From SZAS-103 sp038216155 (GTDB lineage: Bacteria; Pseudomonadota; Gammaproteobacteria; Xanthomonadales; Xanthomonadaceae), in contig JBBQQH010000026.1 of assembly GCA_038216155.1 (NCBI GenBank), positions 1-44,403 of the forward strand: DNA of 44,403 nucleotides, written 5' to 3'. The notes below the pieces were generated by a model. It was not told the origin of the DNA, ran no database searches, and was given only the letters and a program-made list of their open reading frames with translations. The position numbers were made by a program, and so were the translations under genes. This document shows, piece by piece, positions 32,253-40,762 of the stretch. Numbering within the stretch: the stretch's first letter is position 1; every line of letters starts with the position of its first letter.

Positions 32253-32987
32253 TTAGTCAGCTTTTTTAAGATCAATCACCACCGCGCTGGCATACAGCCA
32301 GAAAGCGATGGTGAGCAGGAAGTAGATAAGGTCGCGCAGGTCGATCACGCCCTTGCTGATCGAGCCGAAGTGACTCAGGAAGCTCAGGCCGGAAATCGCA
32401 TCTACCATGCCCTGCGGTGCCCAGCCGCTGAAGAAATTCAGCACCAGTGGGAACCCGGCGAGCAGGAACAGGAAACACACAACGACAGTCAGGATAAACG
32501 CTATCACCTGGCTGCGCGTGCACGCCGAGATGCAGGAACCGATCGCGAGGAAGGCACCGGCCATGAGGAAGCTGCCGAGGTAACTCGCGAAGATCACGCC
32601 GTTGTCCGGCGAGCCGAGATAATTGACCGTGATCCAGATCGGAAACGTCAGCACCAGGGCGATGCCGATGAAGGCCCATGCGGCGAGGAATTTTCCCACC
32701 ACCGCCTGCCACATCGTTATCGGCAGGGTCAGCAACATCTCGATGGTGCCGCTCTTGCGCTCTTCCGACCACAGGCGCATGCCGACGGCCGGAACCAGGA
32801 ACAGGTACAGCCACGGGTGGAAATTGAAGAATGGCAACAGATCGGCCTGGCCGCGTTCGTAAAAATTGCCGAGGTAAAACGTGAACGTTCCCGCAAGCAG
32901 CAGGAAGATTACGATGAATACATACGCCACGGGGGTGGCGAAATAACTCGACAGTTCGCGCTTGAAGATGGTGCGGATCATGTTCAT
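32253..32987 (-). CDS. ABC-2 type permease (GldF-like)
   Basis: A 244-residue integral membrane protein with six hydrophobic segments. MIRTIFKRELSSYFATPVAY and VFIVIFLLLAGTFTFYLGNF open the protein. The cytoplasmic loop EERKSGTIEMLLTLPITMWQ is the family signature of ABC-2 permeases of the GldF/NosY type. Its ATG overlaps the ATPase stop (ATGA), so the two are made together. It forms the channel for the ATPase at 32984-33922, and GldG and DUF4340 proteins would contact it from outside. Substrate unknown. Confidence 0.9.
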   Translation of the reverse strand: MNMIRTIFKRELSSYFATPVAYVFIVIFLLLAGTFTFYLGNFYERGQADLLPFFNFHPWLYLFLVPAVGMRLWSEERKSGTIEMLLTLPITMWQAVVGKFLAAWAFIGIALVLTFPIWITVNYLGSPDNGVIFASYLGSFLMAGAFLAIGSCISACTRSQVIAFILTVVVCFLFLLAGFPLVLNFFSGWAPQGMVDAISGLSFLSHFGSISKGVIDLRDLIYFLLTIAFWLYASAVVIDLKKAD

Positions 32988-33922
32988 GCGCGCGCCTCCT
33001 TCGCTTCACCTTGCGTGATCGTACGGAACACCTCGTCCATGCGCCCACTTTCCAGCTGCAGTTCACTCACTTGTATGCCCTGGGTCCTCAGCAACTCGCT
33101 GATCGGCGCGAATATCTGCTTGCCGGGTTTCGGGAACGCAGTGATGCGATGGTCCTGCGGATCGATCTCGACCGCGGCGACATCGGCCACGCGCGAAAGC
33201 GCTTCCTTTGCAGCGGCAATGTTTGTCGTCGTCAGTGACACTGCCTGGTGGTAGCGCGAACGCGCTTCGAGTTCAGCCGGCGTCGCGTCGGCGAGAATCT
33301 TGCCGTTGGCAATGATGATCGCGCGACTGCATACGGCATGGACTTCTTCCAGGATATGCGTCGACACAACGATGGTCTTGTCCCTGGACATGGCATTGAT
33401 CAGCGCGCGCACTTCGTGTTTCTGATTCGGGTCCAGGCCGTCGGTCGGCTCATCCAGAATCAGCACGGCCGGGTCGTGGACGATCGCCTGGGCCAGACCG
33501 ACACGCCGCTTGAAACCTTTCGATAGGGTTTCGATCGGCTGCTCCATCACGCCGTTGAGATGCAGGCGCTCGATCACGTCATCCAGGCGTTGCGTGCGCC
33601 GCGCGCCGGTCAGGCCGCGCACGTCGGCAACGAAACCGAGGAACTGGCGCGGCGTCATTTCGCCGTAGCTCGGCGCGCCTTCGGGCAGATAGCCCACCAC
33701 GCGCTTGGCAGCGAGCGCATCGTCGACCACGTCATGCCCGCAGACTTTCGCACTACCCGAAGTCGGCGCGAGAAAACCCGCAAGCATTTTCATCGTGGTG
33801 GATTTGCCGGCGCCGTTGGGGCCGAGGAACCCGAGTACGCGCCCGGGTTCAAGCTTGAAAGAGATGTTGTCGACGGCGGTCAGGTCGCCGTAGTGCTTGG
33901 TCAGGTTCTGAGTTTCGATCAT
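32984..33922 (-). CDS. ABC transporter ATP-binding protein (GldA-like)
   Basis: A 312-residue ATPase. The start MIETQNLTKHYGDLTAV at 33922 has GGTGA upstream; 24 further residues in the frame lack family character. Walker A is GPNGAGKST (34-42), the signature is LSKGFKRRVGLAQAI, Walker B is AVLILDEPTDGLDP, followed by the switch His in VVSTHILEEV. A C-terminal extension of about 90 residues (ILADATPAELEARSR onwards) is typical of ATPases pairing with ABC-2 permeases. First gene of the four-gene operon. Confidence 0.93.
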   Translation of the reverse strand: MIETQNLTKHYGDLTAVDNISFKLEPGRVLGFLGPNGAGKSTTMKMLAGFLAPTSGSAKVCGHDVVDDALAAKRVVGYLPEGAPSYGEMTPRQFLGFVADVRGLTGARRTQRLDDVIERLHLNGVMEQPIETLSKGFKRRVGLAQAIVHDPAVLILDEPTDGLDPNQKHEVRALINAMSRDKTIVVSTHILEEVHAVCSRAIIIANGKILADATPAELEARSRYHQAVSLTTTNIAAAKEALSRVADVAAVEIDPQDHRITAFPKPGKQIFAPISELLRTQGIQVSELQLESGRMDEVFRTITQGEAKEARA

Positions 33923-34074
33923 CGTCAGGTCACCGTGGATTGCTTCGATAAATCGTGGGCGTCGGACCCATGGATTAGTTTCTCCGTCCGACACGCGTTT
34001 TCATCTGGATCGCGACAGGCAAAACAGCGCTCGCCGCGCAAAATACCGCAAAGCGCGAAAAAAGTTCCTTACAC

Positions 34075-34100
34075 GAAAACGGGCGACTCGCGCCGCCCGT
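34075..34100 (-). terminator. Rho-independent terminator after the SRPBCC gene
   Basis: ACGGGCG (34079-34085) pairs with CGCCCGT (34094-34100) around an 8-base loop. On the minus strand the stem runs into TTTTCG. It lies just after the stop of the gene at 34122 and separates it from the ABC operon. Confidence 0.75.
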
Positions 34101-34121
34101 TCGAGAACCAAAACTCTGGCG

Positions 34122-35177
34122 TTACTGCGACTGGATCGGCAGGAAAACGCTGTAGGACTCCGTGCCGGCCTCGGCTTTCGGATCCGCCACCATCAATTGA
34201 TCGTAGAAGCGGCCGCTGCCTTCGGAACTCTCGTCGAACACATATCCGTGCGTGTATGCGTAGGCCTTCAGGACCAGACGCATCAGCGGCAGCTGTGCCG
34301 CCGTGCCGGTGAATGAGACAACCAGGGCCTTGCCGCCGTAGCTCTGCCCGGTCTTGACCGGATCAGTGACTTGCGCATCGGCACGGTCCACCGACAGGGC
34401 GATATCGAAATCATAGTTCTCATCACCCCAGTTCGTGGTGATGGTGGTGCGCGGACCGACAACCGTCAGCTTGTCTTTCTTGATTGCGGCCTGCAACAGC
34501 ACCATCGCCTTTTCGGTTGCGTCGCTGACATCGTCCAGAGTGCGCTTGGCAGTGGTGGAGACGAACAGGGTCGGTTTTGAAATCTCGTCCTGCAAGTCGA
34601 TCTTCTGGTCTTTGTAGTCCACGTTCGGGAACGTGGCGATCATGCTCTGCAGCGCGGTCAGCTGGTACTGAATCTGGGTTGCCGGATCGCCTTCCAGATA
34701 CAGGCCGGAATAGCGCGCGACCAGATCCCAGTGGTAATCGACGTCGTAGCCCATCGTGATCTTGGCGGTCTTGCCATTGGCCGCCTGCTCGATGTCGATG
34801 GTGAATTTCTTGTTGTCGCCCTTCCAATTGTTGACCACCGTCCAGGTGACTTGCTTGTCCTGTTGCGGCGGCGGATCAGTCGCCACAGTCAGATTGCCGC
34901 TGCCGATGCGTTCGTCGGCACTGGTCCAATTGAGCTTGGCGCCCGGTCCCGCGGTCGGGCCTTCGAAATTCAACTGCACCTTGGGATCGTAGGCGCGCAG
35001 CGCATTCCAGGAGGGATACGTATGGAAGGCATTGACGACGTCGAAGACCTGCCGCACCGGTGAACTGACCTCGACCGAGCGTTCGATATGGGCATGGCTG
35101 GGCAAGGCGACGGCGAACAGCACCGCCAGCACAAAGACGATGGCGATGGCGACGAGTATTTCGAGCAGGCGGGTCAT
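34122..35177 (-). CDS. SRPBCC (polyketide-cyclase-like) protein with GyrI-like C-terminal domain
   Basis: A 351-residue protein. I prefer the ATG at 35177 (GGGAG 9 bases upstream) over the ATG at 35186. An N-terminal helix (LEILVAIAIVFVLAVLFAVA) anchors or exports it. Residues about 30-180 form an SRPBCC fold (HIERSVEVSSPVRQVFDVVN, FHTYPSWNALRAYDP, DYHWDLVARYSGLYLEGDPA), and residues about 200-345 resemble an effector-binding GyrI/AraC-type domain (VVGPRTTITTNWGDENYDFD, FDIALSVDRADAQ). This pairing is common in proteobacterial and Bacteroidetes membrane-anchored proteins of unknown ligand. It is isolated by terminators or repeats on both sides. Confidence 0.8.
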   Translation of the reverse strand: MTRLLEILVAIAIVFVLAVLFAVALPSHAHIERSVEVSSPVRQVFDVVNAFHTYPSWNALRAYDPKVQLNFEGPTAGPGAKLNWTSADERIGSGNLTVATDPPPQQDKQVTWTVVNNWKGDNKKFTIDIEQAANGKTAKITMGYDVDYHWDLVARYSGLYLEGDPATQIQYQLTALQSMIATFPNVDYKDQKIDLQDEISKPTLFVSTTAKRTLDDVSDATEKAMVLLQAAIKKDKLTVVGPRTTITTNWGDENYDFDIALSVDRADAQVTDPVKTGQSYGGKALVVSFTGTAAQLPLMRLVLKAYAYTHGYVFDESSEGSGRFYDQLMVADPKAEAGTESYSVFLPIQSQ

Positions 35178-35247
35178 TCCAAACATCTCCCTAAAACAGG
35201 GGGCAAATGGTACTTGCTCCGGGGCGGAATGGCTACGGCTGTTGCGG

Positions 35248-35337
35248 AGGGCTGAGGGCCGAGGGCTGAGGGCTGAGAAACCAGCGCGGCCAGCGCTCTG
35301 GTTGTCTCCCAGCCCGCGGCCCTCAGCCCTCAGCCCT
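35248..35337. repeat. Inverted blocks of tandem GGGCTGA heptamers
   Basis: The left block (about 35248-35277) contains four copies of GGGCTGA/GGGCCGA. The right block (about 35317-35337) contains the reverse complement (GGCCCTCAGCCCTCAGCCCT). A 16-bp stem can form around a loop of about 40 bases. It lies between the NarL-type gene stop and the SRPBCC start, so it may end transcription; it looks like a dispersed repeat. Confidence 0.55.
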
Positions 35338-35343
35338 GATGGC

Positions 35344-36015
35344 TCAGACTATTCCCAATTCAAACGCCTTCAGCACCGCCCTTGTGCGGTCGCGGACGCC
35401 AAGTTTGGACAGGATATTGGACACGTGATTTTTCACTGTGCCTTCGGCCACACCCAGCGAATTGGCGATTTCCTTGTTGCTGTAGCCGCCGGCCATCAGG
35501 CGCAGGATTTCGGTTTCACGCTCGGTCAGTGGATCCGGGCGATCCAGGCTGGTGAAATCGTTGTGCATGCGCTCCAGCCCGGCGAGCAGGCGCTGGGTGA
35601 CGACGGGCGCCACCAGCGAACCGCCGTCTGCAACCGTCTTTACCGCATCGACGAGTTGATCAAGCGACACGTCCTTGAGCAGATACCCGCGCGCCCCGGC
35701 CTTGAGTCCGCCAAGCACGAGTTGGTCGTCGTCGAACGTGGTCAGGATGATCGTCGGCGGCAGCGCATTCTTGGCCGATAACGCGTTGAGCACATCAAGG
35801 CCTGACATACCGGGCATGCGCATATCGAGCAGGACCACGTCGGGATTGGCCTTGGGAATGATCTCGACCGCCTGCATGCCGTCGGCGGCTTCGGCCACGA
35901 CGCGGATATCGTCGGACAATTCCAGCAGCGAACGAATTCCCTGCCGCACCAGGGTTTGATCGTCCACCAGACACACCGTGATCATCCTTGCCGTTACCGG
36001 TTGTGCAGATGTCAT
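35344..36015 (-). CDS. NarL/LuxR-family response regulator
   Basis: A 223-residue DNA-binding response regulator. The receiver has D18-D19, phospho-acceptor D64 (VVLLDMRMPGMSG) and K114 (GYLLKDVS). The C-terminal GerE/LuxR helix-turn-helix is at about 155-210 (LTERETEILRLMAGGYSNKE then IANSLGVAEGTVKNHVSNIL). The start ATG at 36015 overlaps the stop of the upstream kinase (ATGA), so the two are a coupled pair. Target genes are unknown. The repeat block at 35248 probably ends the transcript. Confidence 0.95.
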   Translation of the reverse strand: MTSAQPVTARMITVCLVDDQTLVRQGIRSLLELSDDIRVVAEAADGMQAVEIIPKANPDVVLLDMRMPGMSGLDVLNALSAKNALPPTIILTTFDDDQLVLGGLKAGARGYLLKDVSLDQLVDAVKTVADGGSLVAPVVTQRLLAGLERMHNDFTSLDRPDPLTERETEILRLMAGGYSNKEIANSLGVAEGTVKNHVSNILSKLGVRDRTRAVLKAFELGIV

Positions 36016-37172
36016 CTTGAAGCCTCCAGCGGCAGCCATGCGTCAAGCGCGAAACCCTGGTCGCGCGCCGTGGTGATATCCAGGCGCCCGCCGATTTGCG
36101 CCAGGCGCTCGCGCATTCCGGTCAGGCCATTGCCCTGGCGCAATTCGCCAGTCCCACGGCCGTCATCGTGAGCATGGATCGCCAATTCGTTCGCCTCGGT
36201 GCGTTCGCAGCGCAACCACAGGTTGTGCGCAGCCGCGTGGCGTACGGTATTGGTGATGATTTCCTGTGCGCAGCGCAACAATACTTGCGCGCGCCGCGGA
36301 TCGTCGACCGAAAAGCGTGGCGGCAAATCCAGGTGTATGGCCAACCCCGGCACGCCTTCGACCAGCGTGCGCAGCGCCTCGGTCAGATCGATCGCATCGT
36401 CATCGCGCAACTGGCTCACAACTTCGCGCACATCGGACAACAGTAGCTTGGCGACGGATTGCGCCTGGCGCACATGCTCCTGCGCGCCGCCGGTAACCAG
36501 GTGGCTGGCGACTTCCAGGTTCAAACTCAGCGCAGTCAGGTGGTGGCCGACCAGATCATGCAGTTCACGCGAGATGCGCATACGCTCGGCAATGCGGCTG
36601 GACTCGGTGAGCAAGGTACGCGTAGCGCGCAATTCCGAATTCAGGCGGCGCTGTTCCTCGCGCGAATCGGTCTGTTGCTTGGCGACCAGCGAAGTGACGT
36701 AGGTGAATGCCGAAAAGCCAAGATACAGCGAGCACTGCACGATCGCAGTGAACGCGCTCCATTCGTTGAAGACGACGAAAATCGGCGCCAGCGAAAAACT
36801 CTGCAGGAATACCCAGGCCATGCCGGGCCGCAACGGCAGCGTCCACGGCACGACGCCGGCGATCAGCATGGTCAAAACGCCAGAGAGACCGCTGTGGCTG
36901 AACCAACCGATCGCAAATGCAGCAACGTTCATGACAATCAGCAGGGGGATTTGCTCAAACCCGGGATGGCGCCGCCCGAGATCACGCGTCGCAAACAAAT
37001 AAGCCAAGCCGAATATCGCGTAGGCAACGCACCAGCCAATATAGTCGGGCGAGCCGGTGGGTACGTCCTCGGCGCGCCAGGTGATGCTCAGCAACGGAAC
37101 GCCGACGCAGGCATAGGTGAATAGCCCTGCGTAGCGCAGAAGCTGGATGTGATTGAACGTGGACAAGCGCAT
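36012..37172 (-). CDS. DesK-like sensor histidine kinase
   Basis: A 386-residue membrane kinase. Residues about 10-165 carry five or six hydrophobic segments with very short loops (for example YIGWCVAYAIFGLAYLFATR and IPLLIVMNVAAFAIGWF), so it likely senses membrane state or a small ligand within the membrane, as DesK does. A HisKA_3 domain has the phospho-accepting H205 in ERMRISRELHDLVGHHLTAL. The ATPase domain ends in HDDGRGTGELRQGNGLTGMR, typical of this class. The partner is the NarL-type regulator coupled through an ATGA overlap. Confidence 0.92.
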   Translation of the reverse strand: MRLSTFNHIQLLRYAGLFTYACVGVPLLSITWRAEDVPTGSPDYIGWCVAYAIFGLAYLFATRDLGRRHPGFEQIPLLIVMNVAAFAIGWFSHSGLSGVLTMLIAGVVPWTLPLRPGMAWVFLQSFSLAPIFVVFNEWSAFTAIVQCSLYLGFSAFTYVTSLVAKQQTDSREEQRRLNSELRATRTLLTESSRIAERMRISRELHDLVGHHLTALSLNLEVASHLVTGGAQEHVRQAQSVAKLLLSDVREVVSQLRDDDAIDLTEALRTLVEGVPGLAIHLDLPPRFSVDDPRRAQVLLRCAQEIITNTVRHAAAHNLWLRCERTEANELAIHAHDDGRGTGELRQGNGLTGMRERLAQIGGRLDITTARDQGFALDAWLPLEASR

Positions 37173-37371
37173 TCGCGCATCATAGACCGCAGCGGGCTCG
37201 CTGCAACCTGCCCGAAGTCATTACGAAGCAATTCTTTTGTCACGCCGCCTCGACGTTGCGTTAACGAAAAAGCCAGACAGCCGACATGACCGGCGCTCCT
37301 GTGCATGCGATAATCCGCCCCCATCAAGACCGCACGGATGCCCAAATCCGTGCCAGTGGAGTGAAACACGC

Positions 37372-37986
37372 ATGACCATAGCGATCCGCGACGTACACGA
37401 GCATGAACTGGACTCGGTGCTCGCGCTGAACAATGCCGCGGGTTCCACGATTCTGCCCCTGGACATGGCGCGCCTGCGCGCGCTGGCCGAGCAGTCGGTG
37501 TATTTCCGCGTGGCCGAAGCCGACGGGCATCTGGCCGGATTCCTCATCGCGCTGCGCGAGAATGCGGCCTACGCCAGCCCAAACTTTCTGTGGTTTCGCG
37601 AGCGCTATCCGGAATTCCTGTATATCGATCGCATCGTCATTGCGCGCCCCTATCGCGGCCTGGGCCTGGGCCGCGTGTTCTACGCCGATGTGACCAGCTT
37701 TGCCGAAGTGCGCGTGCCGCTGCTGACATGCGAAGTGTTCCTGGAACCGCGCGACGACGTTTCCGTGCTGTTCCACGGCACCTACGGTTTTCATGAGGTC
37801 GGCCAGCAGATGATGCCGACGGTGAACCGCCGCGTTGCCCTGTTGGTAAAGGAATTGTGCAGTTACGCTTTTGTGCGCGATACGTATCTGCGCGGCCCAA
37901 CCGCTGCGTTGCCGAGCCAGCCGTGGCTGGCCGAACGCGCGCATGCGCCGAGTCCACTGGCGGCACGTGCCGCCGGCGGCAACTGA
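37372..37986 (+). CDS. GNAT-family acetyltransferase
   Basis: A 204-residue cytoplasmic protein. The ATG at 37372 with GGAG upstream starts MTIAIRDVHEHELDSVLALN, the usual GNAT beginning; the frame extends upstream but without protein character. The acetyl-CoA loop is YIDRIVIARPYRGLGLGRVF (R-G-L-G-L-G). LLTCEVFLEPRDDVSVLFHG and TYGFHEVGQQ form the last part of the fold. The substrate is unknown. Its stop is 3 bp before minC, so it is probably the first gene of the min operon, and a shared promoter lies upstream of 37372. Confidence 0.88.
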   Translation: MTIAIRDVHEHELDSVLALNNAAGSTILPLDMARLRALAEQSVYFRVAEADGHLAGFLIALRENAAYASPNFLWFRERYPEFLYIDRIVIARPYRGLGLGRVFYADVTSFAEVRVPLLTCEVFLEPRDDVSVLFHGTYGFHEVGQQMMPTVNRRVALLVKELCSYAFVRDTYLRGPTAALPSQPWLAERAHAPSPLAARAAGGN

Positions 37987-37989
37987 CGG

Positions 37990-38733
37990 ATGCGGTCCAA
38001 CCCCGCGGCGGCGGAGCCGCTGTTCGAACTGAAATTCGGCCAGGTCGGCATCGCCAACCTGAGATTGCGCGAGTGCGATCCCGCGGCGCTGCACACTGAA
38101 CTTGCCGCCAAGGTGGCCGCGGCGCCGCAACTGTTCGGCCGCGCGCCACTGGTGCTGGATCTGGGCCACCTGGCGCAATTGCCCGATGCCTATGCTGTCC
38201 AGGCGCTGCTCGAGGCGATTCGCGCCGCCGGCATGCTGCCGGTCGGCCTCGCCTATGGCACCACGGAAAACGAGCAATTGGCGCAAATGCTGCAATTGCC
38301 GCTTTTTGCAAAATTCCGCAATGCGTATGAGCGCGCGACGGCGGACACAACGCCAGGCAAACCGGCGCCGGCGCATGTCGAGCCTGCGCCAGCTTCAGAT
38401 CCGGTCCTGATCGGAATGCGCCACGACAAGCCAGTGCGCTCTGGGCAGCAGGTCTATGCGCGCGGTCGCGACCTGATCCTCGGCGCTACTGTCGGCAACG
38501 GTGCCGAAGTAATTGCCGACGGCTCGATCCATGTCTACGGTCGTCTCAGCGGCCGCGCCCTGGCCGGGGCACAAGGCGATACCAGCGCGCGCATCTATTG
38601 CATGGATTTTCAGGCCGAACTGGTTTCGATCGCCGGCCAGTATCGGGTGTTCGAGGAATTCCCGGCCGAGTTGCGCGGCAAGCCCGCGCAGGCCTGGTTG
38701 CAAGACGACAAGCTGCTGCTAGCTAAATTGTAA
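37990..38733 (+). CDS. minC: Septum site-determining protein MinC
   Basis: A 247-residue inhibitor of FtsZ ring assembly near the poles. The N-terminal domain (about 8-115: LFELKFGQVGIANLRLRECD, APLVLDLGHLAQLP, RAAGMLPVGLAYG) contacts FtsZ. An Ala/Pro linker leads to the C-terminal beta-helix (about 150-245: RSGQQVYARGRDLILGATVG, NGAEVIADGSIHVYGRLSGR, ALAGAQGDTSARIYCMDFQA), which dimerises and binds MinD. Length matches the family. It is followed by minD after an A+T-rich 43-bp spacer. Confidence 0.96.
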   Translation: MRSNPAAAEPLFELKFGQVGIANLRLRECDPAALHTELAAKVAAAPQLFGRAPLVLDLGHLAQLPDAYAVQALLEAIRAAGMLPVGLAYGTTENEQLAQMLQLPLFAKFRNAYERATADTTPGKPAPAHVEPAPASDPVLIGMRHDKPVRSGQQVYARGRDLILGATVGNGAEVIADGSIHVYGRLSGRALAGAQGDTSARIYCMDFQAELVSIAGQYRVFEEFPAELRGKPAQAWLQDDKLLLAKL

Positions 38734-38776
38734 ACATTGTATATTTTTCTGCAAATATTTGAATGGAGATTGCACC

Positions 38777-39589
38777 TTGACTGAATTCATCGTTGTTACA
38801 TCCGGCAAGGGCGGCGTCGGCAAGACCACCAGCAGCGCCAGCATTGCCGTCGGCCTGGCCAAGCAAGGCAAGAAAGTGGCAGTCATCGACTTCGATGTCG
38901 GCCTGCGCAATCTGGACCTGATCATGGGCTGCGAGCGCCGCGTGGTTTACGATTTCGTCAACGTCATCCACAGCGAATGCACGCTCAAGCAGGCACTGAT
39001 CAAGGACAAGCGCCACGACAATCTGTACGTGCTCGCGGCCTCGCAGACACGCGACAAGGATGCGCTGACCAAGGAAGGCGTCGAGCGCGTGCTCAACGAA
39101 CTGCGCGACGACGGCTTCGACTATGTCGTCTGCGACTCGCCTGCCGGCATCGAGAAAGGCGCCTACCTGGCGATGTACTTTGCCGACCGCGCGATCGTCG
39201 TGGTCAATCCGGAAGTGTCATCGGTGCGTGATTCAGACCGCATCCTCGGCCTGCTCGCGAGCAAGACCCGGCGTGCAGAACTCGGCGCCGCGCCGATCGA
39301 GCAGCACCTGCTGCTGACCCGCTACAACCCGGCGCGTGTGGTCAACGGCGACATGCTCAGCATCGACGACGTCAAGGACATCCTCGGCATCGAGGTCGTC
39401 GGCGTCGTGCCCGAATCCGAAGGCGTGTTGGCGGCATCCAATGCCGGCGTGCCGGTGATTCTGGACGACGACTCCGATGCCGGCCAAGCCTATGAGGACG
39501 CGGTCGCGCGCCTGCTCGGCGAGCAGCGGCCGATGCGCTTTCTCGACGCGCCGAAGAAAGGTTTCTTCACGCGCATGTTCGGAGGCTGA
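38777..39589 (+). CDS. minD: Septum site-determining ATPase MinD
   Basis: A 270-residue ParA/MinD ATPase that recruits MinC to the membrane and oscillates with MinE. The start is TTG at 38777 with GGAG 8 bases upstream; it gives the conserved N terminus TEFIVVTSGKGGVGKTTSSA. The deviant Walker A is GKGGVGKTT (10-18), and switch regions are VIDFDVGLRNLDLIMGCERR and VVCDSPAGIEKGA. The C-terminal amphipathic membrane helix is KKGFFTRMFGG. minE begins one base after its stop. Confidence 0.98.
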   Translation: MTEFIVVTSGKGGVGKTTSSASIAVGLAKQGKKVAVIDFDVGLRNLDLIMGCERRVVYDFVNVIHSECTLKQALIKDKRHDNLYVLAASQTRDKDALTKEGVERVLNELRDDGFDYVVCDSPAGIEKGAYLAMYFADRAIVVVNPEVSSVRDSDRILGLLASKTRRAELGAAPIEQHLLLTRYNPARVVNGDMLSIDDVKDILGIEVVGVVPESEGVLAASNAGVPVILDDDSDAGQAYEDAVARLLGEQRPMRFLDAPKKGFFTRMFGG

Positions 39590-39590
39590 C

Positions 39591-39863
39591 ATGGGCATCT
39601 TCGATTTTCTGCGCGCACGCCAGAAGAACACCGCGTCCATCGCCAAGGAGCGCCTGCGCATCATCGTCGCGCAGGAACGCAGCCAGCGCGGCGCGCCGGA
39701 TTACCTGCCGCTGCTGCGCCGCGAGTTGCTCGAAGTGATCCGCAAGTACGTGAACGTCGATCAGGACGCGGTCGAAGTGCATGTCGAGCGCGACGGCGAT
39801 CACGAAGTGCTGGAACTCAGCGTCGCGCTGCCGGAAAAGGCCAACGCAGCCAACGTGGCCTAG
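39591..39863 (+). CDS. minE: Cell division topological specificity factor MinE
   Basis: A 90-residue protein that binds MinD and triggers its ATPase, setting the pole-to-pole oscillation. The N-terminal membrane-binding part is MGIFDFLRARQKNTASIAKE; the contact helix ERLRIIVAQERSQRG and the dimerisation domain (LPLLRRELLEVIRKYVNVDQ) follow. Length fits the family. The ribosome site GGAGG lies inside the end of minD, giving translational coupling. Confidence 0.97.
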   Translation: MGIFDFLRARQKNTASIAKERLRIIVAQERSQRGAPDYLPLLRRELLEVIRKYVNVDQDAVEVHVERDGDHEVLELSVALPEKANAANVA

Positions 39864-39866
39864 TCC

Positions 39867-40340
39867 TTGTTGACTCTGGCGGACATTGCGCTCGACGACG
39901 CCGTTGCGCTGCTGGCCCGCAATGACCTGACACTTGTGCATGTCGCTGACGGCGCGCCGATTCCGGGCTGCTATTGGGGCGAACCCGAAGCCGGCGTAAT
40001 CGGTGCGAACGTGTATGCGCGCGGTGATACGCCGGTGCATTCGCTGCTGCACGAGGCCTGCCACTTGATCGTCGTGACGCTGGAGCGACGTATACAAATC
40101 CACACTGACGCTTCCGAGTCGCAGGCCGAGGAAGATGCGACCTGCTATTTGCAGATCGTCCTTGGCGATCACCTGCCTGGCGTCGGCCGCGAGCGCGTGA
40201 TGGCCGACATGGATGCCTGGGGCTACACGTTTCGCCTGGGTTCGGCGCGTGCCTGGTTCGAGCAGGACGCCGAAGATGCACGTGCATGGCTGGCGGTGCG
40301 TGGCTTGTTGCCTGTCGTCATCAAGCCTGCAGTTTTGTAG
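39867..40340 (+). CDS. Protein with HEACH zinc-peptidase-like motif, downstream of minE
   Basis: A 157-residue protein beginning at TTG 39867 or 39870, 3 bp after minE, so probably in the same transcript. H62-E-A-C-H66 fits HExxH, and E88-E-D-A91-T-C-Y-L follows 22 residues later, resembling the ExxAxx(F/Y)A helix of ImmA/IrrE-type peptidases. The helices are HSLLHEACHLIVVTLERR and SQAEEDATCYLQIVLGD. No signal peptide or membrane segment. I do not recognise a named family; peptidase activity is inference from the motif. Nothing known ties such a protein to cell division. Confidence 0.65.
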   Translation: MLTLADIALDDAVALLARNDLTLVHVADGAPIPGCYWGEPEAGVIGANVYARGDTPVHSLLHEACHLIVVTLERRIQIHTDASESQAEEDATCYLQIVLGDHLPGVGRERVMADMDAWGYTFRLGSARAWFEQDAEDARAWLAVRGLLPVVIKPAVL

Positions 40341-40762
40341 CGACCCGAGAGGCCGCAATCGGCCACAACCAGCCACACAGATACTTGATTTGATTTCTGG
40401 AAAGGAGACGCTCACGGCGCACGCGAGTTGCGATCATGTTCGGGTTCGCCTGGAAGTGCTGACCGCGCAACGCGAGGCAGAAGCTGGCGCTATCACTGCC
40501 AGACACTCACAACATCCTTGCACTCCTCTGATTCGCTCAGCGTCTCAAGCATGTTGATCGGACTTTTGGCGTGAATGTCGACTTGAAACAGCAGGCGGTC
40601 GGTGCGGAAGCTGCGGTTATCCCTGATTCGCCCCTTTCGTCAAACCGCCCCTACCTGCTTGCGAGTATCATCGGTTGCTTAGGTGGCGAATTGCGGTTCA
40701 AATCAATCGGGTTTTGCCCGTACACCACAAAAGTGGAACTGCGGCCCGTGAATGAGGGAGCT
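40341..40762. other. Intergenic stretch before the MauE-thioredoxin gene
   Basis: About 420 bp. A frame continuous with the next gene opens at 40571, but residues before the chosen start look non-coding and no ribosome site supports the earlier ATG/GTG codons. A promoter should lie here; I could not fix its boxes. No RNA gene or terminator is clear. Confidence 0.45.

Noticed and set aside
18302..40098. Scattered ATACAAA patches within GC-rich genes, considered as an uptake-type signature
   Set aside because: Only about four copies were seen (near 18302, 24039, 28534, 40093), close to what chance allows in this length, with no fixed flanks.
40571..40762. Extended N terminus of the MauE-thioredoxin protein
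   Set aside because: The 64 residues before the chosen Met lack family character and the MauE pattern begins right after it.
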